Part shown: positions 43,965 to 52,154 of the stretch, in pieces
How positions within the stretch are numbered: position 1 is the first letter of the stretch
Layout of the letters: each line of letters begins with the position of its first letter
Notes under the pieces: generated by a model
Seen by the model: only the letters and a program-made list of their open reading frames with translations
What the model was told of the DNA's origin: nothing
The model's database searches: none
Program-made: the position numbers and the translations under genes
Origin: Oceanobacillus halotolerans
Lineage (GTDB): Bacteria; Bacillota; Bacilli; Bacillales; Amphibacillaceae
Assembly: GCF_010993955.1 (NCBI RefSeq)
Contig: NZ_WIXL01000001.1
Span: 587,235-651,234 of the forward strand
Length of the DNA stretch: 64,000 bases
Reading direction: 5' to 3'

Positions 43965-45002
43965 ATGAGAGCATTAGTTTTAGAAGATGTGAAAAAAATG
44001 TCTGTACAAGAGGTACCAGACCCAACCATTGATAAGGATGGTATTTTGGTTAAAACGATGGCAAATGGTGTATGTCGAAGTGATTGGCATATGTGGGTAG
44101 GTGATCAAGCTATACCACAGCCAATTATAGGACATGAGCTGGCTGGAATTGTAGAGGAAGTCGGAAGTGAGATAAAAAATTTTAAAAAAGGTGATCGTGT
44201 TATTGTCCCTTTTTCAGGTAGTGATGGGACATGTCCGCATTGTTTGAGCGGAGATACACACCTTTGTGATTCATTTCTAGTACCTGGACTAGCATATACA
44301 GGTGGTTATGGGGAATATGTGGGAGTACCACATGGTGACCGAAATGTTGTGCATATTCCAGAAAATGTTAGTTTTCGTGATGCAGCTGCAATGGGCTGTC
44401 GTTTTATGACGAGCTATCACGGTGTAATTGATCGGGTGAACGTATTACCAGGTGAAAAAGTTGTTGTCTATGGATGTGGTGGTATTGGGTTATCTGCCAT
44501 CCATATTGCAACAGCAATGGGAGCAGAGGTTATCGGTGTTGATATTAATAATGCGAATTTAGAACTGGCAAAACAAATGGGAGCTGCTCACACGATTAAT
44601 AGTAAAGATGTAGACCCTGTTGAAGCAGTCAAGGAAATTACCAAAGGTGGTGCTGATGTTTCAGTTGACGCATTAGGTATTACGCAAACATGTGTGAGCG
44701 GGATTAATAGCTTGAAAAAAGGTGGACGTCATCTGCAAGTTGGTGTAACGACGAAAAAAGAGGCTGGGAAGATTGCGATTCCAATAGATGACATGGTTAT
44801 GGCAGAAAAGTCCTTTATTACGACACTTGGTATGCCAGCGCATCGTTTTGATTCAATGCTGTCGCTTGTATCTCAAGGAAAACTTCAACCAGGAAAAATG
44901 GTTACTGATGAAATTTCTCTTTCACAGGTAGAAAATATTTTTGAAGATATGAGTAACTATAAAACAACGGGAACTTTTATTGTAACGGACTACGCTAATT
45001 AA
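43965..45002 (+). CDS. Zinc-dependent alcohol dehydrogenase family protein
   Basis: 345-residue MDR-superfamily enzyme. Catalytic-zinc motifs are GVCRSDWH and GHELAGIVEEVGSE, and the NAD-binding motif is VYGCGGIGLSAIHIATAMGA with VIGVDINN, the acidic residue favouring NAD. The structural-zinc loop has only three cysteines (GTCPHCLSGDTHLC), the first of the usual four being replaced. It probably oxidises a primary or secondary alcohol; the natural substrate is unknown. The ATG at 43965 follows GGGGAAGGAG and is preferred over the longer frame from 43932. Confidence 0.86.
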   Translation: MRALVLEDVKKMSVQEVPDPTIDKDGILVKTMANGVCRSDWHMWVGDQAIPQPIIGHELAGIVEEVGSEIKNFKKGDRVIVPFSGSDGTCPHCLSGDTHLCDSFLVPGLAYTGGYGEYVGVPHGDRNVVHIPENVSFRDAAAMGCRFMTSYHGVIDRVNVLPGEKVVVYGCGGIGLSAIHIATAMGAEVIGVDINNANLELAKQMGAAHTINSKDVDPVEAVKEITKGGADVSVDALGITQTCVSGINSLKKGGRHLQVGVTTKKEAGKIAIPIDDMVMAEKSFITTLGMPAHRFDSMLSLVSQGKLQPGKMVTDEISLSQVENIFEDMSNYKTTGTFIVTDYAN

Positions 45003-45009
45003 TGAAAGA

Positions 45010-45053
45010 AAACTCCACACGCTATCGTATCCGATACGATGTGGGGTTTTTCT
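45010..45053 (+). terminator. Rho-independent terminator
   Basis: CTCCACAC...ATCGTAT pairs with ATACGAT...GTGGGG, followed by TTTTT. Confidence 0.75.
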
Positions 45054-45175
45054 TTCTCTTATTATTATTCAGCTTTGAATTATTACCAAAATTTGGAGGG
45101 TTATACGTATAAAGACGAAAAGATTGCCATCAATTCAGCAAGTTGGCCCCTCATTCCTTCATTAATGATAACTGA

Positions 45176-46228
45176 TCATGTTCCCTGTCCTTTCCGTCTT
45201 CCAATTAAATACATGGTACCAGCAATTAGTGCTCCGCCAATAACGTATAAAATCCATGTTGGGAATCCTGCCTCATCTGTATCACGGTTTACGGTTGGTT
45301 GGGTTCTTTCCACATAGTCATCAATCGCGTCATCCCCAATCGTAAACTCCTCTTCAGCAACGATTTCATTATTATTGACATTTGCTTTCACATATACTTG
45401 ATAATCCCCTTCTTCTAACGTCTCATAATCCCATGAAAGGGGATAGCGAATTTGCGTTTTAGGTGCCATCTTAAATGTATTGGTTGTCCCTTCAAACAGC
45501 TGGTTTCCTTCCCCATCTTCTACGGTGTATTCAGCCGTAATATCCTCTTGAATCATCTGTGCATTGTTAATCATTTCGATGTATACACTTGGTCCTTCAG
45601 GTGTAAAATCTGCATTTCCCAGTTCAAAACGTGGTTCTGTTTTATTCGGTAGATCTAACTGAATGGCAACCGCGTGAACGGTTTCGGTTTTTAAAATAAA
45701 ATTCGCTTCATCTTCCCCTGCTTCTTCAACATTATTTTCATCAGTTCCCCCCGTTATAAAGCGAATGCCGCCTAAGATGGTCCCTTCATTTGTGTCAGGA
45801 ACAACAATTTCAACAGGGACCTCTTGTGATTCATTTGGAGCTAGTGTAATTTCTGGCCGGACGGTTATATAGCGTTCCAGTTGTATCGCATCATTTAGTA
45901 AAGTGGTTTTTTCTGATTCAATATCTTTTCCATACAAGATTTCACCAGTAGGATTTGTATAAGCATTTGCACCTTCTATACGAACTGTTAACTCTGCATC
46001 AAGGTTATTCGTTAATTTTACGTTAAGCGTTTGCTCCTGTTCTGGCTCTACATTCATTCGAAAATACCCTCGAATGTTGTCTACTTGGTTATCGGGATAA
46101 AGTGGCTCGACAATGAGTGGTGGACCACTGTTCTCCTCATTTTCTTGTGCAAATAAGGTTCCTGGATAAAGACATATTATAACGGCAAATAAGTAAATAA
46201 TTATCATTCTTGTCATAAAAAAGACCAC
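45176..46228 (-). CDS. WxL-interacting protein (DUF916/DUF3324 type)
   Basis: 350 residues: a signal peptide (cleavage after FAQ, about residue 27), two extracellular Ig-like domains, and a C-terminal membrane anchor (about 325-343; WILYVIGGALIAGTMYLIG) followed by a basic tail RRKGQG. The first domain contains YFRMNVEPEQEQTLNVKLTN and the second DYQVYVKANVNNNEIVAEEE. This layout is that of WxL-interacting proteins, which bind peptidoglycan and hold WxL-domain proteins at the Gram-positive surface. A WxL-like gene is transcribed divergently 86 bases away, an arrangement that supports the pairing. Confidence 0.8.
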   Translation of the reverse strand: MVFFMTRMIIIYLFAVIICLYPGTLFAQENEENSGPPLIVEPLYPDNQVDNIRGYFRMNVEPEQEQTLNVKLTNNLDAELTVRIEGANAYTNPTGEILYGKDIESEKTTLLNDAIQLERYITVRPEITLAPNESQEVPVEIVVPDTNEGTILGGIRFITGGTDENNVEEAGEDEANFILKTETVHAVAIQLDLPNKTEPRFELGNADFTPEGPSVYIEMINNAQMIQEDITAEYTVEDGEGNQLFEGTTNTFKMAPKTQIRYPLSWDYETLEEGDYQVYVKANVNNNEIVAEEEFTIGDDAIDDYVERTQPTVNRDTDEAGFPTWILYVIGGALIAGTMYLIGRRKGQGT

Positions 46229-46314
46229 CTTTCTTAGGATTTAGTGTATCCAAGCTGTATAAAAGTATGACATTAACAAATAGTAAAGGAGAAAGAAAGG
46301 AGTGATATCAAAAA

Positions 46315-47076
46315 ATGGTTCGTTTTAAAGGGCATGAGGTTCATGAACAACCGAATGGATATATTGAAGTTGTGCTCCACTTAGATACTTCACCCAATGC
46401 GTTGGAAGAGTTTTCTGCGGAGCTTGGTACGAAAAACAATGGTCAAGTGGAAAAGGCTGCTCAAGATTATGTCAATAAACATTTACCAAACGTAAAGTAT
46501 AAGAAGATTAAGGTTATGGTTGGTGGTATGGTCATTGCAAGTATGTTAGGAATGGCACTTGTTGCACCTGGTGGAGGTAATTTGGCACATGCGGCCACTG
46601 CTGAAACCGAGGTTGGTGTTGAAACAGGTGGCGAATCGGTATTAGTTGATAGATTATCGGTTGGAACATTCTCAGCAGTGACACTAAATGGGGAAGTGCA
46701 AAATACACAAGCACAAATTGATTCCTTTGAGATTACAGATCCAAGAGGTTCAGGTGCTGGGTGGAATGTTGTGATGACCGCCAGTCCGTTTGTTAGCACA
46801 GATGGAGAAGGTAATGAGTTACCAGTTGATGCATTGACGGTAGAAGCACCGACTCTTACTGCACTTAATGAATCTACATCAACTGATAATATACAAAAAA
46901 CTGGTGGAACAGTGGATAATACTGGTACAACTATTTTAAGTGCCCCAGTTGGAGAAGGGTTAGGAAGATACAGTGTTTCCTTTAATCCAGAAGACTTAGA
47001 CCTAAGAATTCCAGCGGGTGCCTACACTGGAACCTATACATCTACCATAACCGTCACCATCAATAATGGACCATAA
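46315..47076 (+). CDS. WxL-like surface protein with cytoplasmic-type N-terminal module
   Basis: 253 residues. A 66-residue hydrophilic N-terminal module (VRFKGHEVHEQPNGYIEVVL) precedes a hydrophobic segment at 67-85 and an AHA-A signal-peptidase-like site (about 91-94). The C-terminal 150 residues resemble a WxL domain: GWNVVMTASPF (W150) stands at the first WxL motif, and YTGTYTSTITVTIN at the second, where tryptophan is absent. An AGGAGTGAT Shine-Dalgarno is 8 bases upstream. It is divergent from a WxL-interacting protein gene. It is probably secreted and wall-bound through that partner. Confidence 0.7.
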   Translation: MVRFKGHEVHEQPNGYIEVVLHLDTSPNALEEFSAELGTKNNGQVEKAAQDYVNKHLPNVKYKKIKVMVGGMVIASMLGMALVAPGGGNLAHAATAETEVGVETGGESVLVDRLSVGTFSAVTLNGEVQNTQAQIDSFEITDPRGSGAGWNVVMTASPFVSTDGEGNELPVDALTVEAPTLTALNESTSTDNIQKTGGTVDNTGTTILSAPVGEGLGRYSVSFNPEDLDLRIPAGAYTGTYTSTITVTINNGP

Positions 47077-47108
47077 AAATCGGGGGGCTTATTACCCCTC
47101 GATTTTTG
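47075..47108 (+). terminator. Rho-independent terminator
   Basis: AAAAATCGGGGGG pairs with CCCCTCGATTTTT around CTTATTA. It overlaps the WxL-like stop codon. Confidence 0.88.
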
Positions 47109-47118
47109 TTCTTGTGGC

Positions 47119-47147
47119 TTAACAGATAAAGGCGTTTGGGCTATAAT
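47119..47147 (+). promoter_or_regulatory. Sigma-A-type promoter of the flgK-like gene
   Basis: TTAACA (47119-47124), 17-base spacer, TATAAT (47142-47147). No sigma-D-type flagellar promoter was recognised here. Confidence 0.65.
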
Positions 47148-47204
47148 CAATTTATTGGATTTGTCCGTTTTTATAGATAAAGGTTACATAGGGGAGGTCC
47201 TACG

Positions 47205-49397
47205 GTGGGATCGATGTTACAGGGATTAGAAACAGCAAAGCGTGCGTTGTTTTCACAACAATCGGCAATACATACAGCAGGGCATAATATTTCGAATGCA
47301 AACACAGAAGGTTTTAGTCGGCAACGCGTCAACATGAGTCAAACAGCACCAATCTCTGGTGTGTCACGGAATCGTTTGGATCTTCCAGGTCAAATTGGAA
47401 CTGGTGTTGAAGCAGGGTCTGTCGAACGGATACGGGACCGCTTTTTTGATTTCCAATACCGGATGGAGATGAGTAAGGTTGGCTATTACGAAGCGCGATC
47501 TGAAAGCTTGTCCCGCATGGAGAATTTGCTAAATGAACCATCCGAGCAAGGTTTAGGGAAAACGATGGACCGTTTTTGGCAGTCATTACAAGATCTAGCA
47601 GTAGATCCAGAACATAGTGGTACACGATCTGTTGTGCGAGAACGGGGAAAAGCGGTTGCTGATACATTTAATTATTTAACTGAATCATTACAAGCCATTC
47701 AACAAGATTTAAAAGATGAGATTGATACAAAAGTCACTACCATTAATACAATTGCACAGAAAATAAATAAGTTGAATATGGAAATTAGCCATTTGGAAAA
47801 TAATGATTACTTGCCGAATGATTTATATGATGATCGTGATCGTTTGGTAGACGAGTTATCCGAAATAGTAGATATAAAAGTTACAGCTACGAAAAGTGGG
47901 AATGCTGCAATGGCCATGGCAGATGGTGTCTATACGATTGATATTATCGGGGATGATGGTCATTCATTATTTGGTAGTACAAAGCTTGTTAATGGTAATA
48001 CGAATACAGTTGAATCATTAACGGTTCATGATGATGGTCCTAAAGGCTCGATTAGTGAGCTAATCTTAGGGGATATGTCTATTCAAGCGACTGAATTCAC
48101 ATCTATGGGTGAGTTAAAAGCATTAATGGAAGGATTCGGTTTTGAAAATGAAGAAGGGGAGACGACAGGGATTTACCCAGACATGTTAAAGGCATTAGAC
48201 AATATGGCATACACATTTGCTAGAGAGTTTAATACCGTGCATCAGAATGGGATGAGTCCGAATGAAATAGAAAATGGGTTTAGGGAAATTCCTTTTTTCG
48301 CGGATACGGTCGATGAAAGGGTTGCAACCTATCCTAAAGATACTACTGACATTGTCTTTGTTCTCGATATTAGTGGTAGCATGGATGATGATATTGAAAC
48401 AATATCCAAAAACTTAGCTGCTTTTGCCGATGAAATTAAAGATTCATCATCTGTGAAAGATATTCAGTTCGGTTTAGTTAAATATATAGGTGGATATGAA
48501 AATACTATATTTTCAAATGAAAACGTATGGGGTTCTGACGAGGATATTAATGAAAATTTGCAGGAAATTATAACTGCTTTAAGAGAATCACCTGGTTTAA
48601 CGGATTTAGGATTACCAGCTAATTTTTATGGACATGAAAATTTAATGAATGCCTTAGAGGGTATTCTCCCAGTATATGGTCAAAATGAGACCTTTAAGCA
48701 TATCGTATTTCTTACTGATGAAGGGGATCATGGTGAACTGTCATCAAGTGATATTATCGAACAGTTTAAAGAGAGAGGAATACAAGTCCATGGTATATTT
48801 GACCCAGGTACTTCAGATGGGAATGTGAAGGATTTGGAAAATATTGTCGAAGGAAGTGGAGGAGTTAGCTTAGACATAAAGGATGACAACTGGGCTGATG
48901 ACTTAATAAATGTGATGGGGACATCAATCGGTGAGTATATAGAAAGTGCAGGTACTGGTGAATTTGGTAGGGATGGTTATGCAAGTCGTATTAAAGTATC
49001 AGAAGAGGTGCTCACCACTATCGATAATATTGCTTCCGCACAGCCAGAAGGTGGAGCAGCACATATTGGCGACAGTGAAAATGTATCTGATTTAGCCGAT
49101 GTATTTGATGAAGCTTTTTCCTATTCTCCTAGTGATGCAGAAGATATTACTAGTTTTCGAGAATATTATCAACGTGTTATCGGAGATTTAGGTGTTGCCT
49201 CCCAAGAAGTACAACGCATGCAGCGAAATACTGAAACACTAAAGCAGACAGTTAATGAAAGACGCCAGTCCGTCAGTTCCGTTTCCCTTGATGAAGAAAT
49301 GGCAAACCTTATTCAGTTTCAACATGCCTATAATGCAGCCGCACGAAGCATGACCCTTGTCGATGAAATGCTCGACCGCATCATCAACCAAATGTAG
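47205..49397 (+). CDS. flgK: FlgK hook-associated protein 1 with inserted von Willebrand A domain
   Basis: 730 residues, against about 500 for ordinary Bacillus FlgK. The N-terminal part (GLETAKRALFSQQSAIHTAG, NISNANTEGFSRQRV) and C-terminal part (MANLIQFQHAYNAAARSMTL, DEMLDRIINQM) are the typical coiled-coil ends by which FlgK joins the flagellar hook to the filament. Between about residues 381 and 583 sits a vWA domain with a complete MIDAS: D388, S390 and S392 in DISGSM, T466, and D505 in FLTDEGD. Such sites bind a metal ion and often mediate adhesion. The GTG start at 47205 follows GGGGAGG by 7 bases. No flagellar gene is adjacent: the neighbours are surface-protein and PrsW genes. Export is presumably through the flagellar secretion route. 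Whether it is the only FlgK in the genome is unknown. Confidence 0.86.
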   Translation: MGSMLQGLETAKRALFSQQSAIHTAGHNISNANTEGFSRQRVNMSQTAPISGVSRNRLDLPGQIGTGVEAGSVERIRDRFFDFQYRMEMSKVGYYEARSESLSRMENLLNEPSEQGLGKTMDRFWQSLQDLAVDPEHSGTRSVVRERGKAVADTFNYLTESLQAIQQDLKDEIDTKVTTINTIAQKINKLNMEISHLENNDYLPNDLYDDRDRLVDELSEIVDIKVTATKSGNAAMAMADGVYTIDIIGDDGHSLFGSTKLVNGNTNTVESLTVHDDGPKGSISELILGDMSIQATEFTSMGELKALMEGFGFENEEGETTGIYPDMLKALDNMAYTFAREFNTVHQNGMSPNEIENGFREIPFFADTVDERVATYPKDTTDIVFVLDISGSMDDDIETISKNLAAFADEIKDSSSVKDIQFGLVKYIGGYENTIFSNENVWGSDEDINENLQEIITALRESPGLTDLGLPANFYGHENLMNALEGILPVYGQNETFKHIVFLTDEGDHGELSSSDIIEQFKERGIQVHGIFDPGTSDGNVKDLENIVEGSGGVSLDIKDDNWADDLINVMGTSIGEYIESAGTGEFGRDGYASRIKVSEEVLTTIDNIASAQPEGGAAHIGDSENVSDLADVFDEAFSYSPSDAEDITSFREYYQRVIGDLGVASQEVQRMQRNTETLKQTVNERRQSVSSVSLDEEMANLIQFQHAYNAAARSMTLVDEMLDRIINQM

Positions 49398-49427
49398 GTG
49401 CCTGTCACTACCCGAATTTTGTCGAAT
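49397..49427 (+). repeat. REP copy 10
   Basis: GGTGCCTGTCACT then ACCCGAATTTTGTCGAAT. It starts on the last base of the FlgK-vWA TAG stop. Confidence 0.92.
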
Positions 49428-49527
49428 GACTACTAGTCTAGTATGATGTTCTGTCGTATACTATAGGTAGTGATGTATTTTTGTTTGGGCTTTTACGTAA
49501 ATATCAAAATAGATAGGGCGTGTTCAT

Positions 49528-50682
49528 TTGTTTTGTTATAATTGCGGTTTTGCGATAGATGATGCCGAAAGTAGATTTTGTCCATCCTGTGGTGTGAAAC
49601 TTGAATACCCTGAGGAGCAATCACTCCAGAATCAGCAACAGCAGGGTGGAATTCATGCCGAGTTTTCCGCAACGACAGAAACGACAGGAAAAGAGTTCTC
49701 TAATCAAGTGAAAGGGACATTTTTACAGGCGACTGAGAAAATCAATGGAATGGTCGGGGAAAAAGGGAATATTGATTTGAAGTTACGTGATGTGTTCTCA
49801 GATGTTACGAAAAAACATACAAAAGAAGAAGGGGAACTGCTATTTATTGCTGGTACCAGTGTAACAACCCCTTCAGAAAATGAAATTTCATCCTCTTGGC
49901 CAAAGCCATGGTTGTTCGCACGTGTATTTCTTGTCTTAATGGTTACGTATATTTTGTTATATATTGCAACCTATTCGTTTGAAAATCTCTTTGCACTGCC
50001 AGGCCTGATTACGGTCGGTTCTTTTGCTGTTCCGTTTTCTCTACTCATTTTCTTTTGGGAAACGAATGCACCTAGAAATATTAGTATATACGAATTAGCA
50101 AAAATGCTATTTATAGGTGGCGCGTCATCCCTTGTCATGACGCTATTCTTGTATTCTATTTTTCCTGTTAATGAACTAGATTATATGGGGGCTATCATAG
50201 TAGGCGTTGTAGAAGAAGTAGGGAAACTGGTTATAATCGCATACTTTATTCATAAATTGAAAAGCAAGTATATTTTAAATGGATTACTAATTGGTGCAGC
50301 AATTGGTGCAGGATTTGCAGCATTTGAATCAGCTGGTTATGCCTTATACAGTGGGATGGCACTTGGTGATCAAGGAATGTTCTCCACATTATTTATGCGC
50401 GGATGGATGGCAATTGGCACCCATGTGGTCTGGTCGGCTATTGCAGGTGCAGCACTTGTCTATGTAAAAGGGGATCAACCACTGAAAACCGATCACTTTT
50501 TTGATGGGAAATTTATCCGTTTATTTGTAGTAGCAATTGGCTTACATGCTGTATGGGATATGCCATTATATTCGTTACACAATTTCAATCTGCTGTTCAT
50601 TGCTCTAATAATCATTGCATGGATTTTTATTTTTACCCTTATTAATGCGGGATTAAAGCAAATTTCGCGATGGAATGCATAA
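49528..50682 (+). CDS. PrsW-family intramembrane metalloprotease with N-terminal zinc ribbon
   Basis: 384 residues. A zinc ribbon with C3, C6, C18 and C21 opens the protein, followed by a soluble linker of about 100 residues and eight or so membrane helices from about residue 130. PrsW signature residues appear as VGVVEEVGKL, FAAFESAGYAL, AIGTHVVWSA and GLHAVWDMPL. These supply the Glu/His ligands of the intramembrane metal site. PrsW in Bacillus subtilis cleaves anti-sigma factor RsiW; the target here is unknown. Start is a TTG at 49528, with only a weak AGGGCG upstream and no better ATG. Confidence 0.82.
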   Translation: MFCYNCGFAIDDAESRFCPSCGVKLEYPEEQSLQNQQQQGGIHAEFSATTETTGKEFSNQVKGTFLQATEKINGMVGEKGNIDLKLRDVFSDVTKKHTKEEGELLFIAGTSVTTPSENEISSSWPKPWLFARVFLVLMVTYILLYIATYSFENLFALPGLITVGSFAVPFSLLIFFWETNAPRNISIYELAKMLFIGGASSLVMTLFLYSIFPVNELDYMGAIIVGVVEEVGKLVIIAYFIHKLKSKYILNGLLIGAAIGAGFAAFESAGYALYSGMALGDQGMFSTLFMRGWMAIGTHVVWSAIAGAALVYVKGDQPLKTDHFFDGKFIRLFVVAIGLHAVWDMPLYSLHNFNLLFIALIIIAWIFIFTLINAGLKQISRWNA

Positions 50683-50697
50683 GTTAGTTTCAGCCAT

Positions 50698-50739
50698 AAA
50701 AAGCAAGAGCTCCGTGTTCTGAGGGGCTCTTGCTTTTTT
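50698..50739 (+). terminator. Rho-independent terminator
   Basis: AGCAAGAGC (50702-50710) pairs with GCTCTTGCT (50726-50734), with flanking A and T tracts. Confidence 0.88.
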
Positions 50740-50743
50740 GCAA

Positions 50744-50800
50744 GTTAGGAAAGTATAAAATTTTAATGTCCCAAGTATAAGAAAAACTCACATTTCTAAT
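50744..50800 (+). repeat. Dispersed repeat, module 1, copy C (internally deleted)
   Basis: Starts GTTAGGAAAGTATAAAATTT, then passes directly to TAATGTCCCAAGTATAAGAA. It lacks the central palindrome and the GAGCGAATGCGAG end. A shortened copy, directly downstream of a terminator. Confidence 0.75.
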
Positions 50801-50807
50801 CTTTAGC

Positions 50808-51371
50808 TTAATAATATTTGAATAGTATCGGTGCAGAAACAATCCGCTCGTAATGCTTCTTTTTCTTAGATAAGTCTCTACTACGCATGAAAAGAAGCGA
50901 GAAAGCTTCCCATAAAAAAACCCAACTACCAACAGTTACGTTAAGGATGATAAATTCTTGGATGAACTTATTCTCTTCAGAGGGTTGAAAATAGGTAGAT
51001 AATATCGTAAACAAAATGGAAACTGAAAAGTAAAAAAGAGATTTTTTTCTGCTTTGTTTTGTTTTCTTCGCTACGAAGTGATGTCGGTAATTGAAATAGT
51101 TACTAATCCCCTTTTTAATGTGTGTTTCCATATTCGTATCTTTTACCTCATCTTGCATATGAAATAGTAGCTTTATATTAGTTCGGGGATCAATTTCATA
51201 AGAAAATTCTTCAAGGAATGATTTTAAATTAGCATTTAAATCCCTGATTTTGTATATAGAGGAGTCCCAATTGGCAAATACGTCATCATAATTCTTTAAC
51301 GTAATTTCTAGTATACAGTAACCTGATTCTGGATCTGTTCGGTAAAATTGGTTAAAGAAATCGTTTGTCAT
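50808..51371 (-). CDS. Hypothetical membrane protein
   Basis: 187 residues, no recognised family. A hydrophilic N-terminal domain of about 105 residues (FYRTDPESGYCILEITLKNY) is followed by two hydrophobic segments (about 108-125 and 138-160) and a basic C-terminus (DLSKKKKHYERIV). GGGAGGGG lies upstream of the ATG. It stands alone between a PrsW gene and a structured intergenic element. Base composition is more AT-rich than the neighbours, which could mean recent acquisition; weak evidence. Confidence 0.6.
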   Translation of the reverse strand: MTNDFFNQFYRTDPESGYCILEITLKNYDDVFANWDSSIYKIRDLNANLKSFLEEFSYEIDPRTNIKLLFHMQDEVKDTNMETHIKKGISNYFNYRHHFVAKKTKQSRKKSLFYFSVSILFTILSTYFQPSEENKFIQEFIILNVTVGSWVFLWEAFSLLFMRSRDLSKKKKHYERIVSAPILFKYY

Positions 51372-51524
51372 CCAACCCCTCCCTTTAAAAATCAGTTTAA
51401 CCTAAGTTTTAAGGATAAATTCCTGACTAAGAGCAAAGAGATGGAATAAACGTAATTTTAATGATTATTTTCAACATCTTTAGCCAATTTTCGCAAAAAA
51501 ATGCTATAATTATTTTTATCCCGC

Positions 51525-51620
51525 ATGTAACGGGTAGTAAGACCCCCACTTCAAGATTTCGAGGAGATCCAAGAAAGATAAGTGGGGGAGGAAAGGAAAC
51601 CCCCACTGACTGAAGTTTCA
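51525..51620. other. Structured element resembling an IS200/IS605-type end
   Basis: CCCCCACTT (51543-51551) can pair with AAGTGGGGG (51580-51588), which can also pair with a second CCCCCACT (51600-51607). A smaller CCCG...CGGG hairpin overlaps on the left. Mutually exclusive GC-rich hairpins with a CCCCCACT core resemble right ends of IS200/IS605-family elements, where the omega-RNA of TnpB lies. No tnpA or tnpB is present. The likeness is from memory. Confidence 0.35.
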
Positions 51621-51654
51621 CTTTATCATACTAAAGCAGGAAAGGAGTAGGAGA

Positions 51655-52137
51655 ATGGATAACATTGAGTTGATTATTATTGGTGTATTAGTTGCTGGAA
51701 TTATTGGGACAATTTTTTGGGAAAAACATAGTAAAGGCAAACAAATTGAGTATAAATCCATATTTCCAGATGTCTATGATGAATGGACGGAGAAGTCAAT
51801 GCAAACGGAAAAGATGGGACGAAATCTTGGAGTAAGTAGTAATGCAAGAATGAATCAAATTGGGAAAACGTATAAGCGGACCCGTGTAATGAAAATGAAC
51901 CGAGATGGTACAAAAGGGGAGACCATCTATTCCAGTACAAATGGGGTCAGAGATGATCACTATAGTCATGGTGGATATATGGATGATGCGATGGACCATT
52001 GGGACCATAGTGACCCCTATCTAAATCCTGGTACAGATGCAGTGGTTGATGAAGGGTACCATGGAATTGACCGAGGTCTGGGTACAATCGACCATGATAT
52101 GGGTACACATGACACAGGAGATCCGCATCAATTCTAA
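51655..52137 (+). CDS. Hypothetical membrane protein with His/Asp-rich tail
   Basis: 160 residues: an N-terminal membrane helix (about 5-22), a polar middle region, and a C-terminal 60 residues unusually rich in His, Asp, Gly and Tyr (DDHYSHGGYMDDAMDHWDHS, then GYHGIDRGLGTIDHDMGTHD). The tail could bind divalent metal. Depending on orientation it would be cytoplasmic. GGAAAGGAG precedes the ATG. Only 17 bases separate it from the PIN-domain gene, so it probably heads that transcription unit. No family recognised. Confidence 0.65.
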   Translation: MDNIELIIIGVLVAGIIGTIFWEKHSKGKQIEYKSIFPDVYDEWTEKSMQTEKMGRNLGVSSNARMNQIGKTYKRTRVMKMNRDGTKGETIYSSTNGVRDDHYSHGGYMDDAMDHWDHSDPYLNPGTDAVVDEGYHGIDRGLGTIDHDMGTHDTGDPHQF

Positions 52138-52154
52138 CGAGAGGAGTCACAGCA

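Noticed and set aside
45039-45317. 92-codon plus-strand frame overlapping the WxL-interacting gene
   Set aside because: Starts inside a terminator and is antisense to a well-supported gene.
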